Shown here piece after piece: positions 41,612 to 50,065 of a stretch of 64,000 bases of DNA. The DNA lies in the NCBI RefSeq assembly GCF_009650435.1, contig NZ_VVIP01000043.1:62001-126000 (forward strand), given 5' to 3'. The notes beneath the pieces were generated by a model that was given only the letters and a program-made list of their open reading frames with translations, ran no database searches and was not told the DNA's origin. Numbering within the stretch: the stretch's first letter is position 1; each line of letters opens with the position of its first letter. The translations under genes and the position numbers were made by a program. This stretch comes from Foetidibacter luteolus. GTDB lineage: Bacteria > Bacteroidota > Bacteroidia > Chitinophagales > Chitinophagaceae.

Positions 41612-43762
41612 TTACTTCTTATGCCCACCCTTCAACCTGTGTAAGGCTGTTACCAGGGTATCAATATCGCTGCAGGTGTTGTACAATGCCAGCGATGGGC
41701 GTACAGTTGCTTCCACGCCAAACCTGCGCAGGATGGGCTGGGCGCAATGATGGCCGCTACGAACCGCGATGGCATAGTGTTCGTTAAGATAGCTGCCCAC
41801 CTCCTCGGTTTTAAAACCATCCAGCACGAAGGAAAGTACGCCTGCCTTATCTGCCGCGGTACCTATTAAACGAATACCCGGAACCTGTTTTAGCAAATGA
41901 GTGGCATACACCAGCAGGTAATGTTCATATTGGCTTATGTTATCCATGCCAATACGCATTACATAGTCAATGGCTGCACCAAGGCCCACCGCGTCGGCAA
42001 TATTGCCGGTACCTGCTTCAAACCTTGAAGGTGCATTGTGGTATTTGGTATGTTCAAAAGTCACATCCTGTATCATGTTACCACCGCCCTGCCAGGGTTG
42101 CGTTTCATTCAACAGCGCTTCTTTTCCATACAATACGCCAATACCTGTGGGGCCAAATACTTTATGGCCGGAGAATACATACCAGTCGCAATTGAGGTAA
42201 GTAACATCAGCCCGCATGTGAGATACCGCCTGGGCGCCATCCACCAGCACTTTGGCGCCGATGGCATGCGCCATATCCACCATTTGTTTGGCAGGCGTTA
42301 CCGTGCCCAATGCATTGGACACCTGTGTAAAAGAAACCAGCTTTGTTTTGGGGCCTAACAGTTTGGCATATTCTTCTATAATTACCTGGCCGTTGTCATC
42401 TACCGGAATTACTTTCAACCTAAGCCCCTTCTTACCGGCAAGTATCTGCCAGGGAACAATATTAGCATGATGTTCCAGGTGGCTGATAACAATTTCATCG
42501 CCCTGTGTTAAATATTGGTCGCCCCAGCTTTGCGCAACAAGATTGATGGCTTCCGTTGTACCACGTACAAATACAATTTCATTCACTGATTTTGCATTCA
42601 AAAAGCGCTGCACTTTTTGGCGGGCAGATTCGTAGGCGTCTGTTGCTCGTGCGGCAAGCTCATGTGCTGCACGGTGAATATTGCTGTTCTCATGCTCGTA
42701 GAAGTAGCTTACGCGGTCAATAACCTGCCTTGGCTTTTGTGTGGTAGCGGCATTATCCAGCCATATAAGCTGGCGGCCGTTTACACGCTCCTGCAAAATG
42801 GGAAAATCCTGTTTAACAATATTTACATCAAATGGTGGGTGAGGCAGGCCGCTGTAAGTTTCCGTTGCGGGAGTTCCCTTTACCAGATAGCCTGAATAAT
42901 CCTTCTCCAGCCCCTTGACACCGGGTATAAAATAATATTCCGGCGCATCCGGCAAACCATAAGCTGTTCCAGGAATTTGCGGTGTAGGCGTGTAGCTTTT
43001 TATGCCGCTAAGCAGGCCGTTTAAATCTGCTTCAAAAGGTTGCTCTGCATAAGGCAGGTAGCTAAACGATGGCGCTGTGGGAAACGCACTATGGGTTTGC
43101 AGCGGCGCCGAAAGAGGATGGTATATCCGGCTGTTGTTCTGCTGCTCTCCAAATGCATACAAAGCAGGTGTTTGCTGGCCTTGTTGTGCATACGACGGCG
43201 ATATACCGCTGCCTGCTACCGACGGCGGCACTTGCCCTGTGCCGGCAAAATGCGGATCTGGATGGCTGGTTGGCGGTTGGTTTAAATTAAACGATTTGCC
43301 ATGCTGTATGGCAGAAGGTGATACCCCGCTGCCAGCCACGGAATGCGGTACCTGGCCTGTATAACCGGTGTCTGGAAGTTTACGCGAAGCCTCACCGGGA
43401 TTAAATATGTTTTCCCGGCCACCCGCGGAAGGTGATACACCACTACCCGCTACCGAGGAGGGCACATTACCTGTTCCAAAATGCGGATCTGGATGGCTGG
43501 TTGGCGGCGCATTTAAATTGAAAGATTTTTCATGCTCAATTGCCGATGGCGATGCACCGCTACCTGCTACTGAGGGTGGCACGTAGCCTGTATATTCTTC
43601 CCTTTCACCCGGGGCTGCAACAGCAGGGGATGTTTGTTCCGGCGTAGAAAAGCTTCCTGGTGTATTGCCAGGAGCATGGTTATCGCCGGGCAACGCTTTA
43701 AAATAAAGGTTGGCCAACTGCTGCAATGCCGCTTCGTCAGGAATATCGCTATAAGAAGACAT
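41612..43762 (-). CDS. Family 2A encapsulin cargo cysteine desulfurase (SufS-like)
   Basis: The 716-residue protein has two parts. Residues about 1-300 are Pro/Gly/Ser-rich and probably disordered. They begin with LQQLANLYFKALPG, like the conserved N-terminal motif of Family 2A cargo, then hold four V-P-x-S-V-A-G-S-G-x-S-P-S repeats. Residues about 305-716 are a SufS-type PLP enzyme: LDNAATTQKP, SHLEHHANIVPW, the Schiff-base lysine in FSGHKVFGPTGIG and the catalytic cysteine in RSGHHCAQP. It should liberate sulfur from cysteine inside the shell encoded just upstream. Start ATG 43762 (MSSYSDIPDE) is preferred to 43792. A family A copy and other repeats separate it from the shell gene. Confidence 0.92.
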   Translation of the reverse strand: MSSYSDIPDEAALQQLANLYFKALPGDNHAPGNTPGSFSTPEQTSPAVAAPGEREEYTGYVPPSVAGSGASPSAIEHEKSFNLNAPPTSHPDPHFGTGNVPSSVAGSGVSPSAGGRENIFNPGEASRKLPDTGYTGQVPHSVAGSGVSPSAIQHGKSFNLNQPPTSHPDPHFAGTGQVPPSVAGSGISPSYAQQGQQTPALYAFGEQQNNSRIYHPLSAPLQTHSAFPTAPSFSYLPYAEQPFEADLNGLLSGIKSYTPTPQIPGTAYGLPDAPEYYFIPGVKGLEKDYSGYLVKGTPATETYSGLPHPPFDVNIVKQDFPILQERVNGRQLIWLDNAATTQKPRQVIDRVSYFYEHENSNIHRAAHELAARATDAYESARQKVQRFLNAKSVNEIVFVRGTTEAINLVAQSWGDQYLTQGDEIVISHLEHHANIVPWQILAGKKGLRLKVIPVDDNGQVIIEEYAKLLGPKTKLVSFTQVSNALGTVTPAKQMVDMAHAIGAKVLVDGAQAVSHMRADVTYLNCDWYVFSGHKVFGPTGIGVLYGKEALLNETQPWQGGGNMIQDVTFEHTKYHNAPSRFEAGTGNIADAVGLGAAIDYVMRIGMDNISQYEHYLLVYATHLLKQVPGIRLIGTAADKAGVLSFVLDGFKTEEVGSYLNEHYAIAVRSGHHCAQPILRRFGVEATVRPSLALYNTCSDIDTLVTALHRLKGGHKK

Positions 43763-43802
43763 AACAATGTGTTTATTTTTTATTACCGGCAAGCCGGATA
43801 AT

Positions 43803-43880
43803 TTTTTTTCATGGGCCAGGGCTGTATTACTACTATGATGCTTCTCTTGCGTCGCACTCTTCTGCGGTTGAATATGCTAC
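43803..43880 (-). repeat. Dispersed repeat family A, copy 12
   Basis: TTTTTTTCATGGGCCAGGGC, TGTATTACTACTATGATGCT and TCTTGCGTCGCACTCTTCTG in reverse orientation. Confidence 0.8.
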
Positions 43881-44052
43881 TCAACAAAGTGCAAGAATCA
43901 ATATTGAATTGCTACTACCTGAAAGCCGCCTTGTTTAGTTTTCTACAGTAAGCCAGGGCATTGGCCAAAGCCTTTTAATCTGTGTTCGCTAACCCAAGGC
44001 TTTAGCCAATGCCACATTCGAATACTATAGTTCCACGCTTCATTCTTCGCTC

Positions 44053-44130
44053 TGCTGAATAAAGTTCAGAACGTACAAGTGAGTGACACAACCAAAGCTT
44101 AATAGTAGTAATAAAGCTAAGTACATAATT
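44053..44130 (+). repeat. Dispersed repeat family A, copy 13
   Basis: GCTGAATAAAGTTCAGAACG, TACAAGTGAGTGACACAACC and AATAGTAGTAATAAAGCTAA: a full copy nearly identical to the complement of the copy at 3841. Confidence 0.85.
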
Positions 44131-44199
44131 CTTCGTGAAGGGGGGAACGGTCAATCGGTAATACCAGACTTTCGTTTGCTATCCCATTTCTATTTCCTA

Positions 44200-44223
44200 T
44201 TCACTACTCACCATTCACTACCA
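44200..44223. repeat. ACTCACCATTC word repeat, intergenic
   Basis: TTCACTACTCACCATTCACT then ACC, ending at the stop codon of the shell gene. The same words are inserted in frame in argH (28323-28367). Confidence 0.6.
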
Positions 44224-45141
44224 TTTATAGTCGTGGTATTTTCCTATCTCTACGTCGTCCAGAACAGCAATGGCATCATCTACCAGCACAGCCAAAGAGC
44301 AGTACAGGGATACAAGATAAGAAGCGATAGCCCTTTCGTTAATGCCCATGAAACGTACTGACAAGCCGGGTGATAATTCGCCGGGAAGATTGGGCTGGTA
44401 CAAACCAACAACACCTTGTCTTGCTTCGCCTGTGCGGAGTAAGATAATTTTAGATTTACCTTTCTCAATCGGCAATTTATCAGAGGGGATTAACGGAATG
44501 CCGCGCCATGTAATAAACTGTGACCCGAACAAGGAAATTGTTGGCGGCGGCACACCCCTGCGTGTACATTCGCGGCCAAATGCGGCAATGGCCTGTGGGT
44601 GTAACAGAAAAAAGCCTGGCTCCTTCCACACTTTAGCCAGCAGTTCATCCAGGTCGTCAGGGGTGGGTGCGCCGGTACGTGTTTTAATGCGTTGAGAAGG
44701 CACTGTGCTGTGCAGTAATCCGTATTCTTTGTTGTTGATCAGCTCGCTTTCCTGCCTTTCTTTGATGGTTTCGATAGTAAGGCGAAGCTGTTCGCTTATC
44801 TGGTTATAAGGCTTGCTGTAGAGATCTGACACACGGGTATGCACGTCCAGCACGGTATTAACAGCGGAGAGGTTGTACTCACGTGGGTTTTCTACATAAT
44901 CCACAAAAGTTTGCGGAAGGGCACGTTCATCGCGGCCGGAGCAATCTACTTCCACATTTTCAGCATCTTTCACCTTGTTGAGACGGTACACGCCAGATTC
45001 AACGGGTATCCAGTTAAGTAAATGGGTTAACCAGCGTGGCGTAATAGTAATCATTTGCGGTACCGTACGGGTAGCAATAGCGAGTTGCCGTGCCGCCACA
45101 TCGCCTAACGCGGTTTGCGTTCTTCCTTTTTGTTCTGCCAT
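44218..45141 (-). CDS. Family 2A encapsulin shell protein (SrpI-like)
   Basis: The 307-residue protein builds an icosahedral HK97-fold nanocompartment. Diagnostic stretches are TALGDVAARQLAIATRTVPQ, ITPRWLTHLLNWIPVESGVY, VDYVENPREYNLSAVNTVLD, SDLYSKPYNQISEQLRLTIE, SLFGSQFITWRGIPLIPSDK and VRFMGINERAIASYLVSLYC. Length and pattern match SrpI-type Family 2A shells, known to package a cysteine desulfurase and linked to sulfur metabolism or storage. The cognate cargo gene follows on the same strand, 455 bp downstream. The lead N-terminal segment is consistent with the extended N-arm of Family 2 shells. Upstream, a TAATTTTG box and an ATACT/AGTAT palindrome may form its promoter. Confidence 0.95.
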   Translation of the reverse strand: MAEQKGRTQTALGDVAARQLAIATRTVPQMITITPRWLTHLLNWIPVESGVYRLNKVKDAENVEVDCSGRDERALPQTFVDYVENPREYNLSAVNTVLDVHTRVSDLYSKPYNQISEQLRLTIETIKERQESELINNKEYGLLHSTVPSQRIKTRTGAPTPDDLDELLAKVWKEPGFFLLHPQAIAAFGRECTRRGVPPPTISLFGSQFITWRGIPLIPSDKLPIEKGKSKIILLRTGEARQGVVGLYQPNLPGELSPGLSVRFMGINERAIASYLVSLYCSLAVLVDDAIAVLDDVEIGKYHDYKW

Positions 45142-45461
45142 AAGATTTAAAATTGAAAGGTTAATTATATGAATATGTTACCCGCAGCCCGGATTCTTCA
45201 GGGGAGTGCACGAGTTAACAGGCGCAACCGGTATTTGGTTTATTGCACAAAATTAACTGGCACTACTATACTAATCCAGTATGCTGTTGTTGTTAGAAGA
45301 TGTATGCTAATACCTTAAAGCCTTACCGTTTGCAGCGCCGGCCCACAATGGTAAACGGATGTTTAGTGGTAAGGTTTGTGAACTGGTTTATGAAACGGTT
45401 ATTAAACAGGGTGGAAGGTAAGGAAACTATGTACAGGTTGAAATGTTTTTTTGCATCATAT
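45142..45461. other. Upstream region of the encapsulin shell gene
   Basis: The 320-bp region has no gene. It holds a promoter-like element (45248-45282, minus strand). The rest is ordinary sequence. Confidence 0.6.
45248..45282 (-). promoter_or_regulatory. Possible promoter and operator of the encapsulin shell gene
   Basis: On the minus strand TAATTTTG (complement at 45248-45255) matches TAnnTTTG. Thirteen bases further upstream is the inverted repeat ATACT-aatcc-AGTAT (45268-45282), overlapping the -33 position. No good TTTG -33 element is seen. The distance to the ATG is about 105 nt. Confidence 0.35.
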
Positions 45462-46001
45462 TTACCGAATCTCTAAAATCATATCATAATTCAGGCCCTT
45501 GTATTCAAAGGAACCGAGCGATTTATACCCCAGCTTATTATAATAGGCTACTGCCCGGTCATTACCAGCCTGAACACCACCCCACAAGATGATTCTTTTG
45601 AACCCGTTTTCTTTGAGTTGAGCAAGAAGATAATCAAAAAGTATTTTGCCTATCCCGTGCCCCTGCCAGGCATCAGCAACGGATGGGGCAAAAGTGCAAT
45701 CTGTGTCATTATTCAATAAAAGCCCATAGCCTTGCAGCCGCTGGCGGTCATGCTCAAGAAAGCCTGATTTAATAATGGCATAAGCAACCAGTTCGCCGGT
45801 ATCGGTCTCTTCGGCAATAAAACCTGTATGGCCTGGTTGGCTGTACAGTTCCTGCAGAGATGAAATATCAAAAGCATGTGGCCCAAAACGGCTTTTGGTT
45901 TCAGCGCTAAGGCTGCTTAAATAGGTATGCAGCCTTTGCAGGTCATCAAGGTAAAGCTGTCGAAAGCGTAGCTGGCGGTTGTTTTTTTGCAACGTTATCA
46001 T
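45462..46001 (-). CDS. GNAT-family N-acetyltransferase
   Basis: The 179-residue single-domain GNAT protein has AYAIIKSGFLEHD (beta strand 4), the acetyl-CoA binding stretch PSVADAWQGHGIGKILFDYL (Q-x-x-G-x-G/A type) and AVAYYNKLGYKSLGSFEYKG at the end. The N-terminal FRQLYLDDLQRLHTYLSSLS is similar to acetyltransferase domains near protein acetyl-CoA synthetases, but the substrate is unknown. It lies upstream of the encapsulin shell on the same strand with a 320-bp gap, so a functional link is weak. Confidence 0.85.
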   Translation of the reverse strand: MITLQKNNRQLRFRQLYLDDLQRLHTYLSSLSAETKSRFGPHAFDISSLQELYSQPGHTGFIAEETDTGELVAYAIIKSGFLEHDRQRLQGYGLLLNNDTDCTFAPSVADAWQGHGIGKILFDYLLAQLKENGFKRIILWGGVQAGNDRAVAYYNKLGYKSLGSFEYKGLNYDMILEIR

Positions 46002-46033
46002 AATGGCAGGAAGAATGGAAGGTTAGGAAAAGC

Positions 46034-46070
46034 AAACCCTGCACATAAACACGGCTTATGTGCAGGGTTT
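46034..46070 (-). terminator. Terminator after the SnoaL-like gene
   Basis: A perfect 15-bp stem, AAACCCTGCACATAA (46034-46048) with TTATGTGCAGGGTTT (46056-46070), lies just beyond the stop of the SnoaL-like gene. The minus-strand tail is GCTTTTCC, so the T-run is short. Confidence 0.75.
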
Positions 46071-46082
46071 ACAGGTGACAGC

Positions 46083-46439
46083 TTAGTAAATGAACTGCTC
46101 TTTTACAATTTTGCCATCTTTTACGCTGTACACGCAAATCTCGGCCATTACCTGGCGGCCCATGCCTTTAAAGGTAGCTTCAAAGGTAGCAGCAACTGCA
46201 AAGTGATCGCCGGCAATAACCGCGTCGCTTACTTCGCTGCTGTGCACTTCTTCAATCATCGCCATAAAATTGTGGCCTTTTTGAACAATCGCATCCCTGC
46301 CTGTAACAGTCTTTAGGCCGGGTGATCCGTCTGGCTCAATGCTTACGGCATCATCTGCATACAATTCTTCCTGTGCGGCGGTGTATTCGCCTTTGCGGCA
46401 CAGTTCAACCAGCCTGTCCGCAATTTGTTGTGTGGTCAT
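46083..46439 (-). CDS. SnoaL-like (NTF2-fold) domain protein
   Basis: The 118-residue protein has the small alpha+beta cone fold of SnoaL-like proteins: helix QIADRLVELCRKGEYTAAQE, then ELYADDAVSIEPDG, GRDAIVQKGHNFMAMIEEVH, and a final sheet GRQVMAEICVYSVKDGKIVK. No catalytic residue set can be assigned; the fold serves enzymes and small-molecule binders alike. It stands alone and ends in a hairpin terminator. Confidence 0.85.
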   Translation of the reverse strand: MTTQQIADRLVELCRKGEYTAAQEELYADDAVSIEPDGSPGLKTVTGRDAIVQKGHNFMAMIEEVHSSEVSDAVIAGDHFAVAATFEATFKGMGRQVMAEICVYSVKDGKIVKEQFIY

Positions 46440-46920
46440 ATGAATACGTTTAAGGGGTAAAAGATAAATAACTTACGGCAGCTTATATATTATGTAATGA
46501 TGAAGCGGCAGGAAATTTATACCAACGGGTAAAGGTGCCTGTGCCTTAACCTGCCTGCAGGCAAACCAATAGGTTAACCCTGCGGGTAAAGGATTGAAGC
46601 GGATACCCCGGTGGGGAACTCCCGCCAACTCGCTGTAAAGATGGAGGGTTTACCTATGTAAGGTATTAGTCTGACATGCACAACTTTAACCAGCAATTTG
46701 ACATTTAATGCCTGCCTCTGTCGCAAGATGGCTGCCTCCCCCAAGACAGTATGTCTTGCACCAACGATTTTTAGTTTCATCTCTTTAAACAGCTTCTTAA
46801 CAGCTAACCTAAATCTTTCTTAAAACCCTGCTCTTCAACAAACGCAGCGGCATTATTTCCGTTCATAGTATAGTTCGGGCATTGCATTTGAACTATTTAC
46901 AATTGAACAAATTTTAACGT
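46440..46920. other. Divergent intergenic region with partial family B repeat
   Basis: Holds a truncated family B repeat (46583-46615) and AT-rich sequence before the DUF4136 gene. No gene is seen; an antisense frame at 46574-46780 looks like a chance opening. Confidence 0.6.
46583..46615 (+). repeat. Dispersed repeat family B, copy 3 (truncated)
   Basis: CGGGTAAAGGATTGAAGCGG then ATACCCCGGTGGGG, the first third of family B only. Confidence 0.65.
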
Positions 46921-47559
46921 ATGAGACGCATCTTATCATTATTGCTCGTTGCAACCGGCAGCGCAGCAGTTATTACGGGTTGCCAGAAAGATCCATTGAA
47001 CAATTTAACACCGGAAGAATCACGTATTTACATTACCAACCGCGACTCAACGGTTGACTTTAACAGCTATACTACTTTTAGTGTGGCCGACTCTGTAGCG
47101 GTGGTAGATAACGGGAAAGCAAGTAAAGAATTAACGAGTGTTGACCAGGCTTACATTGACGCAGCAAAAAAATATATGCAGCAGGCTGGCTATACACTGG
47201 TTTCGAAAAACCAAACACCTGATGTTGGTATTAACATTACCCGCATTTACCAAACATCGTCAGGCGTAATAAGCTACCCTGATTACTGGGGTGGTTATGG
47301 CGGTTACTGGGACCCCTACTACTGGGGTTATGGGGGTTATGGTTATGGATTTCCATATTACTCTTATGGCGTTTACTCCATTACCGAAGGCGCCTTATCC
47401 ATTGACATGCTGGATTTAAAGAACGCCGCTTCTCATGGCAATAAGATTGACCTTGTATGGAATGGATTGGTACGCGGTTCAGGCATTTTCAATCAATCTA
47501 CGGCAGACAGCCAGGTAAAAGCCTTATTTGACCAGTCATCTTATCTGAAAAAAAATTAA
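46921..47559 (+). CDS. DUF4136 lipoprotein with Gly/Tyr-rich insert
   Basis: The 212-residue protein has a lipoprotein signal with Cys at residue 21 (TGSAAVITGC). The DUF4136 domain shows DFNSYTTFSVADSV, QAYIDAAKKYMQQAGYTLVS, PDVGINITRIYQTS, and the end GSLSIDMLD-like pattern IDMLDLKNAASHGNKIDLVW then NGLVRGSG. A striking Gly/Tyr/Trp-rich stretch (about residues 122-152, e.g. YWGGYGGYWDPYYWGYGGYG) sits in the middle, as in other Bacteroidota members. Function is unknown; it is likely anchored to a membrane facing the periplasm. It is followed after 11 nt by an outer-membrane protein gene. Confidence 0.85.
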   Translation: MRRILSLLLVATGSAAVITGCQKDPLNNLTPEESRIYITNRDSTVDFNSYTTFSVADSVAVVDNGKASKELTSVDQAYIDAAKKYMQQAGYTLVSKNQTPDVGINITRIYQTSSGVISYPDYWGGYGGYWDPYYWGYGGYGYGFPYYSYGVYSITEGALSIDMLDLKNAASHGNKIDLVWNGLVRGSGIFNQSTADSQVKALFDQSSYLKKN

Positions 47560-47570
47560 AGTAAACACGT

Positions 47571-48200
47571 ATGAAAAGCATATTGAAAATAGCAGCGCTG
47601 TTTGTGGTTGCCATTCCTTTATCGTTATCTCTAAAGGCACAGCGCGGAGAAGTTAAAATGTACCTTAACTACAATTACAGCCTGCCGCTGGGCAGCTTTA
47701 AGAATGATATTGTAAGCAAAAACTCGCCGCGGGGTTTTACAGGTGACATTCTTTACTCTTTCAATAAAAAATTTGCATTGGGTGGCGCTGTTGGCTTCCA
47801 GGATTATTACGAAAAATATCCCCGCGCTACTTATAAACTGCCAAGCGGCGAAGATATATCCGCCGTTATCAGCAACTCTGTACAAACCATTCCTGTTATG
47901 GTAAAAGGTTTATACGCGCCATTAGGTGATAAATTTTCGTGGGTGCAACCTTACGTATCTCTTGGCGCAGGCATAAATATGGTAAGTTTTAAGCAATACC
48001 TGGGAGAATTTGGCAGCAGCAATACAAATGTAAGCTTTGCCGCACAGGCCGGCGCCGGCATACAGGTTCCTTTTGGCAGGTTAAGTAACTCAGGGTTGCA
48101 GTTAGGAGCTGTTTACAACTATGTTCCTTACACTAAAAACGGCTACAATAACTTAAATAATTTAGGTGTGCAGTTAGGTGTTCACTTCCCGTTAAGATAA
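47571..48200 (+). CDS. Outer-membrane beta-barrel protein
   Basis: The 209-residue protein has a signal peptide (MKSILKIAALFVVAIPLSLSLKA), then alternating strands: VKMYLNYNYSLPLGSFKNDI, FALGGAVGFQDYYEKYP, WVQPYVSLGAGINMVSFKQY, SFAAQAGAGIQVPFG and a C-terminal LGVQLGVHFPLR. This is the small 8-stranded OmpW/OprF-like barrel type common in Bacteroidota. It is probably co-transcribed with the DUF4136 lipoprotein. Cargo or role unknown. Confidence 0.82.
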   Translation: MKSILKIAALFVVAIPLSLSLKAQRGEVKMYLNYNYSLPLGSFKNDIVSKNSPRGFTGDILYSFNKKFALGGAVGFQDYYEKYPRATYKLPSGEDISAVISNSVQTIPVMVKGLYAPLGDKFSWVQPYVSLGAGINMVSFKQYLGEFGSSNTNVSFAAQAGAGIQVPFGRLSNSGLQLGAVYNYVPYTKNGYNNLNNLGVQLGVHFPLR

Positions 48201-48304
48201 GTGTATAAGATAATGTGAGGCGGTTAGTGTTGTGTGTTAAGTTTGGGGCAATGACAGAGCATGTGAATTGTTTAGTGAAGTAAACCCATTTCCCCAAATT
48301 TGTT

Positions 48305-48337
48305 AAGGGGTGGTACTATAAGTATCATCCCTTTTTT
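48305..48337 (+). terminator. Terminator after the outer-membrane protein gene
   Basis: AAGGGGTGGTACT pairs with AGTATCATCCCTT (two G-U pairs) around ATA and is followed by TTTTTTG. It lies between the convergent barrel and response regulator genes. Confidence 0.75.
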
Positions 48338-48344
48338 GTGCATA

Positions 48345-49049
48345 TCAGTCTGTGTATTTGTAACCCATGCCCCGGGCAGAGTGAAAATGTTTTGGGTTAC
48401 GGCTATCCTGCTCAAAATACTTACGAAAGTTGAGTATAAAGTTGTCTATGGTCCGGGTGGTAGGGTAAACATTGTAACCCCATACAACCTGCAATATTTT
48501 TTCACGGGTAACCACATCATCTTTGTTTTCGATAAGCAGTTTAAGCAGCAGCGCCTCTTTTTTGCTAAGTTCAATGGCCTCGCCTTTAAAATTATTAGCC
48601 ATGAGTGATTTAAAATCTACACGGTTGCCGCCAAACTCGTATATATCACCAACAGATTCTTTGTCCTGAATTTTTTTATTCTTCATTATCAGCTTCTCTA
48701 CCCGCAGCAGTAGTTCCTCCAGGTTAAAGGGCTTTGTAAGGTAATCGTCTGCGCCTTTTTTAAGGCCCAGCACCCTGTCTGCACTATTATTTTTGGCGCT
48801 TAGTATTAAGATAGGCACTTCACTGTTGTGTACCCGTACTGTTTCGGTAACGCTTATGCCATCCAGCTCCGGCAGCATAATATCCAGTATCAGCAAATCA
48901 AAGTATTCATTGCGGGTGGCTTTGACTGCGGCGTTGCCATCGAAGGCGGAAGTAACCGTATAACCCTCCATCTCCAGGTTAAGCTTCAGCGCTTCATGCA
49001 GGTTTTCCTCATCTTCCACCAGCAGAATATTTCCTTTATTTATGTCCAT
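48345..49049 (-). CDS. OmpR-family response regulator
   Basis: The 234-residue protein has an N-terminal receiver (NILLVEDEENLHEALKLNLE, phospho-Asp in DLLILDIMLPELDG, signalling Lys in KKGADDYLTKPFNLEELLLR) and a C-terminal winged helix (ELSKKEALLLKLLIENKDDV, VWGYNVYPTTRTIDNFILNF). It would bind DNA after phosphorylation by the adjacent histidine kinase. ATG at 49049 (MDINKGNILLVED) is chosen. The sensed signal is unknown; RprXY-like systems of Bacteroidota are similar in size and layout. Confidence 0.93.
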   Translation of the reverse strand: MDINKGNILLVEDEENLHEALKLNLEMEGYTVTSAFDGNAAVKATRNEYFDLLILDIMLPELDGISVTETVRVHNSEVPILILSAKNNSADRVLGLKKGADDYLTKPFNLEELLLRVEKLIMKNKKIQDKESVGDIYEFGGNRVDFKSLMANNFKGEAIELSKKEALLLKLLIENKDDVVTREKILQVVWGYNVYPTTRTIDNFILNFRKYFEQDSRNPKHFHSARGMGYKYTD

Positions 49050-49073
49050 GGTTTTACAGTTTACCAACCAGCC

Positions 49074-50063
49074 TTACGCAGTTTTTAATGCGCTTAATGT
49101 TACAATAAAAACAGTTCCGCCCGGTTGGTTGTCTTTTATAGCAATGCTGCCTTTATGGTCTTTTACAATGCGTTTGCAAAGATAAAGGCCCAGGCCTGTG
49201 CCCTTGGCCTTGCGGGTAGCTTCATCGCCAACACGGTAAAATTTCTCAAAAACTTTTTTCTTTTCCTCGCCGGGTATGCCTTCGCCTTCATCCGCAACGG
49301 AAAACAACAAACTGTTGTTATTTTGTTCCAATGCAATAGTAACTGTTGAATCTTTGGGTGAATACTTAATGGCATTATCTACCAGGTTGTTCACCAGCAT
49401 CTGCAACAGCAGACTTTCGCCTTCGGTATATATACCAGGCTGAATATTACAGATGAACCGCCTGCCTGTAAAACGTTCTGCAAAATCTTTGATGCTGTCT
49501 TCTACAATGTTGCTTAGGTTTATTTCCTGGCGGTTGAGCTGGTAGTGCCCTGCATCTAATTGAGAGGCAACAAGTATGTTGTTGCAAAGGCTGTTTAAAC
49601 GGTTGGCTTCCTGCAGGGTGTTGGCAATAAGTTTTTGCTGTTTTTCTTCTTCCAGCCTTCTTTTCTGCAGGGTTTCCAGGTTAAGCCTGGTTACAGCAAT
49701 AGGCGTTTTAAGTTCATGTGTAACCGCCATCATAAAATTTTGTTGCTGGTGGCTAAGCTTAATTTGCCGCCTGACCGCACGATATACAAAAACGGCGCAT
49801 ACCAGTATGAGTATTAAAAAAGTAGCGCCCTCACCAACGTATTGAAAGGTCTTTCTTTTCCGCAAATCAAGTATATGGCTGTATTTGGACAGATAGTCCG
49901 GGTCATCCTTATTAAGTTCTACCAGGCGCATTGAAGCCATGTAGTCGTTTTGCTGCGTAAGCTCTACAAACCAAAGGATAAGTGCTGCTACAATGTACAA
50001 TAGCAAAAACCAGTAAACAATGGTTATTATTTTTAGCTGGTTTCTTTTGTAAAAAGCTCTCAT
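49074..50063 (-). CDS. Sensor histidine kinase
   Basis: The 329-residue membrane kinase has two transmembrane segments (IVYWFLLLYIVAALILWFVE and GEGATFLILILVCAVFVYRA), a short periplasmic stretch between them, an H-box with the phospho-His in HELKTPIAVTRLN, an N-box LVDNAIKYSPKDS, and the G boxes DEGEGIPGEEKKKVFEKFYR and GTGLGLYLCKRI. It has no HAMP or PAS domain. It is cotranscribed with the response regulator (24-nt gap) and gldH (2-nt gap). Confidence 0.93.
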   Translation of the reverse strand: MRAFYKRNQLKIITIVYWFLLLYIVAALILWFVELTQQNDYMASMRLVELNKDDPDYLSKYSHILDLRKRKTFQYVGEGATFLILILVCAVFVYRAVRRQIKLSHQQQNFMMAVTHELKTPIAVTRLNLETLQKRRLEEEKQQKLIANTLQEANRLNSLCNNILVASQLDAGHYQLNRQEINLSNIVEDSIKDFAERFTGRRFICNIQPGIYTEGESLLLQMLVNNLVDNAIKYSPKDSTVTIALEQNNNSLLFSVADEGEGIPGEEKKKVFEKFYRVGDEATRKAKGTGLGLYLCKRIVKDHKGSIAIKDNQPGGTVFIVTLSALKTA

Positions 50064-50065
50064 GG

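Larger units (their letters stand above)
43763..44217. other. Gap between encapsulin shell and cargo genes
   Basis: The 455-bp gap holds two family A copies in opposite orientation (43803-43880 and 44053-44130), a hairpin-prone stretch (GGCATTGGCCAAAGCC ... GGCTTTAGCCAATGCC near 43960-44015) and an ACTCACCATTC word repeat (44200-44223). The long repeat-filled spacer may let cargo be transcribed separately from the shell. Confidence 0.6.

Noticed and set aside
42850..43765. Possible CRISPR or tandem DNA repeat
   Set aside because: The periodicity lies inside a long open frame and encodes repeated peptides; spacing is irregular and no spacer-like unique segments or cas genes exist.
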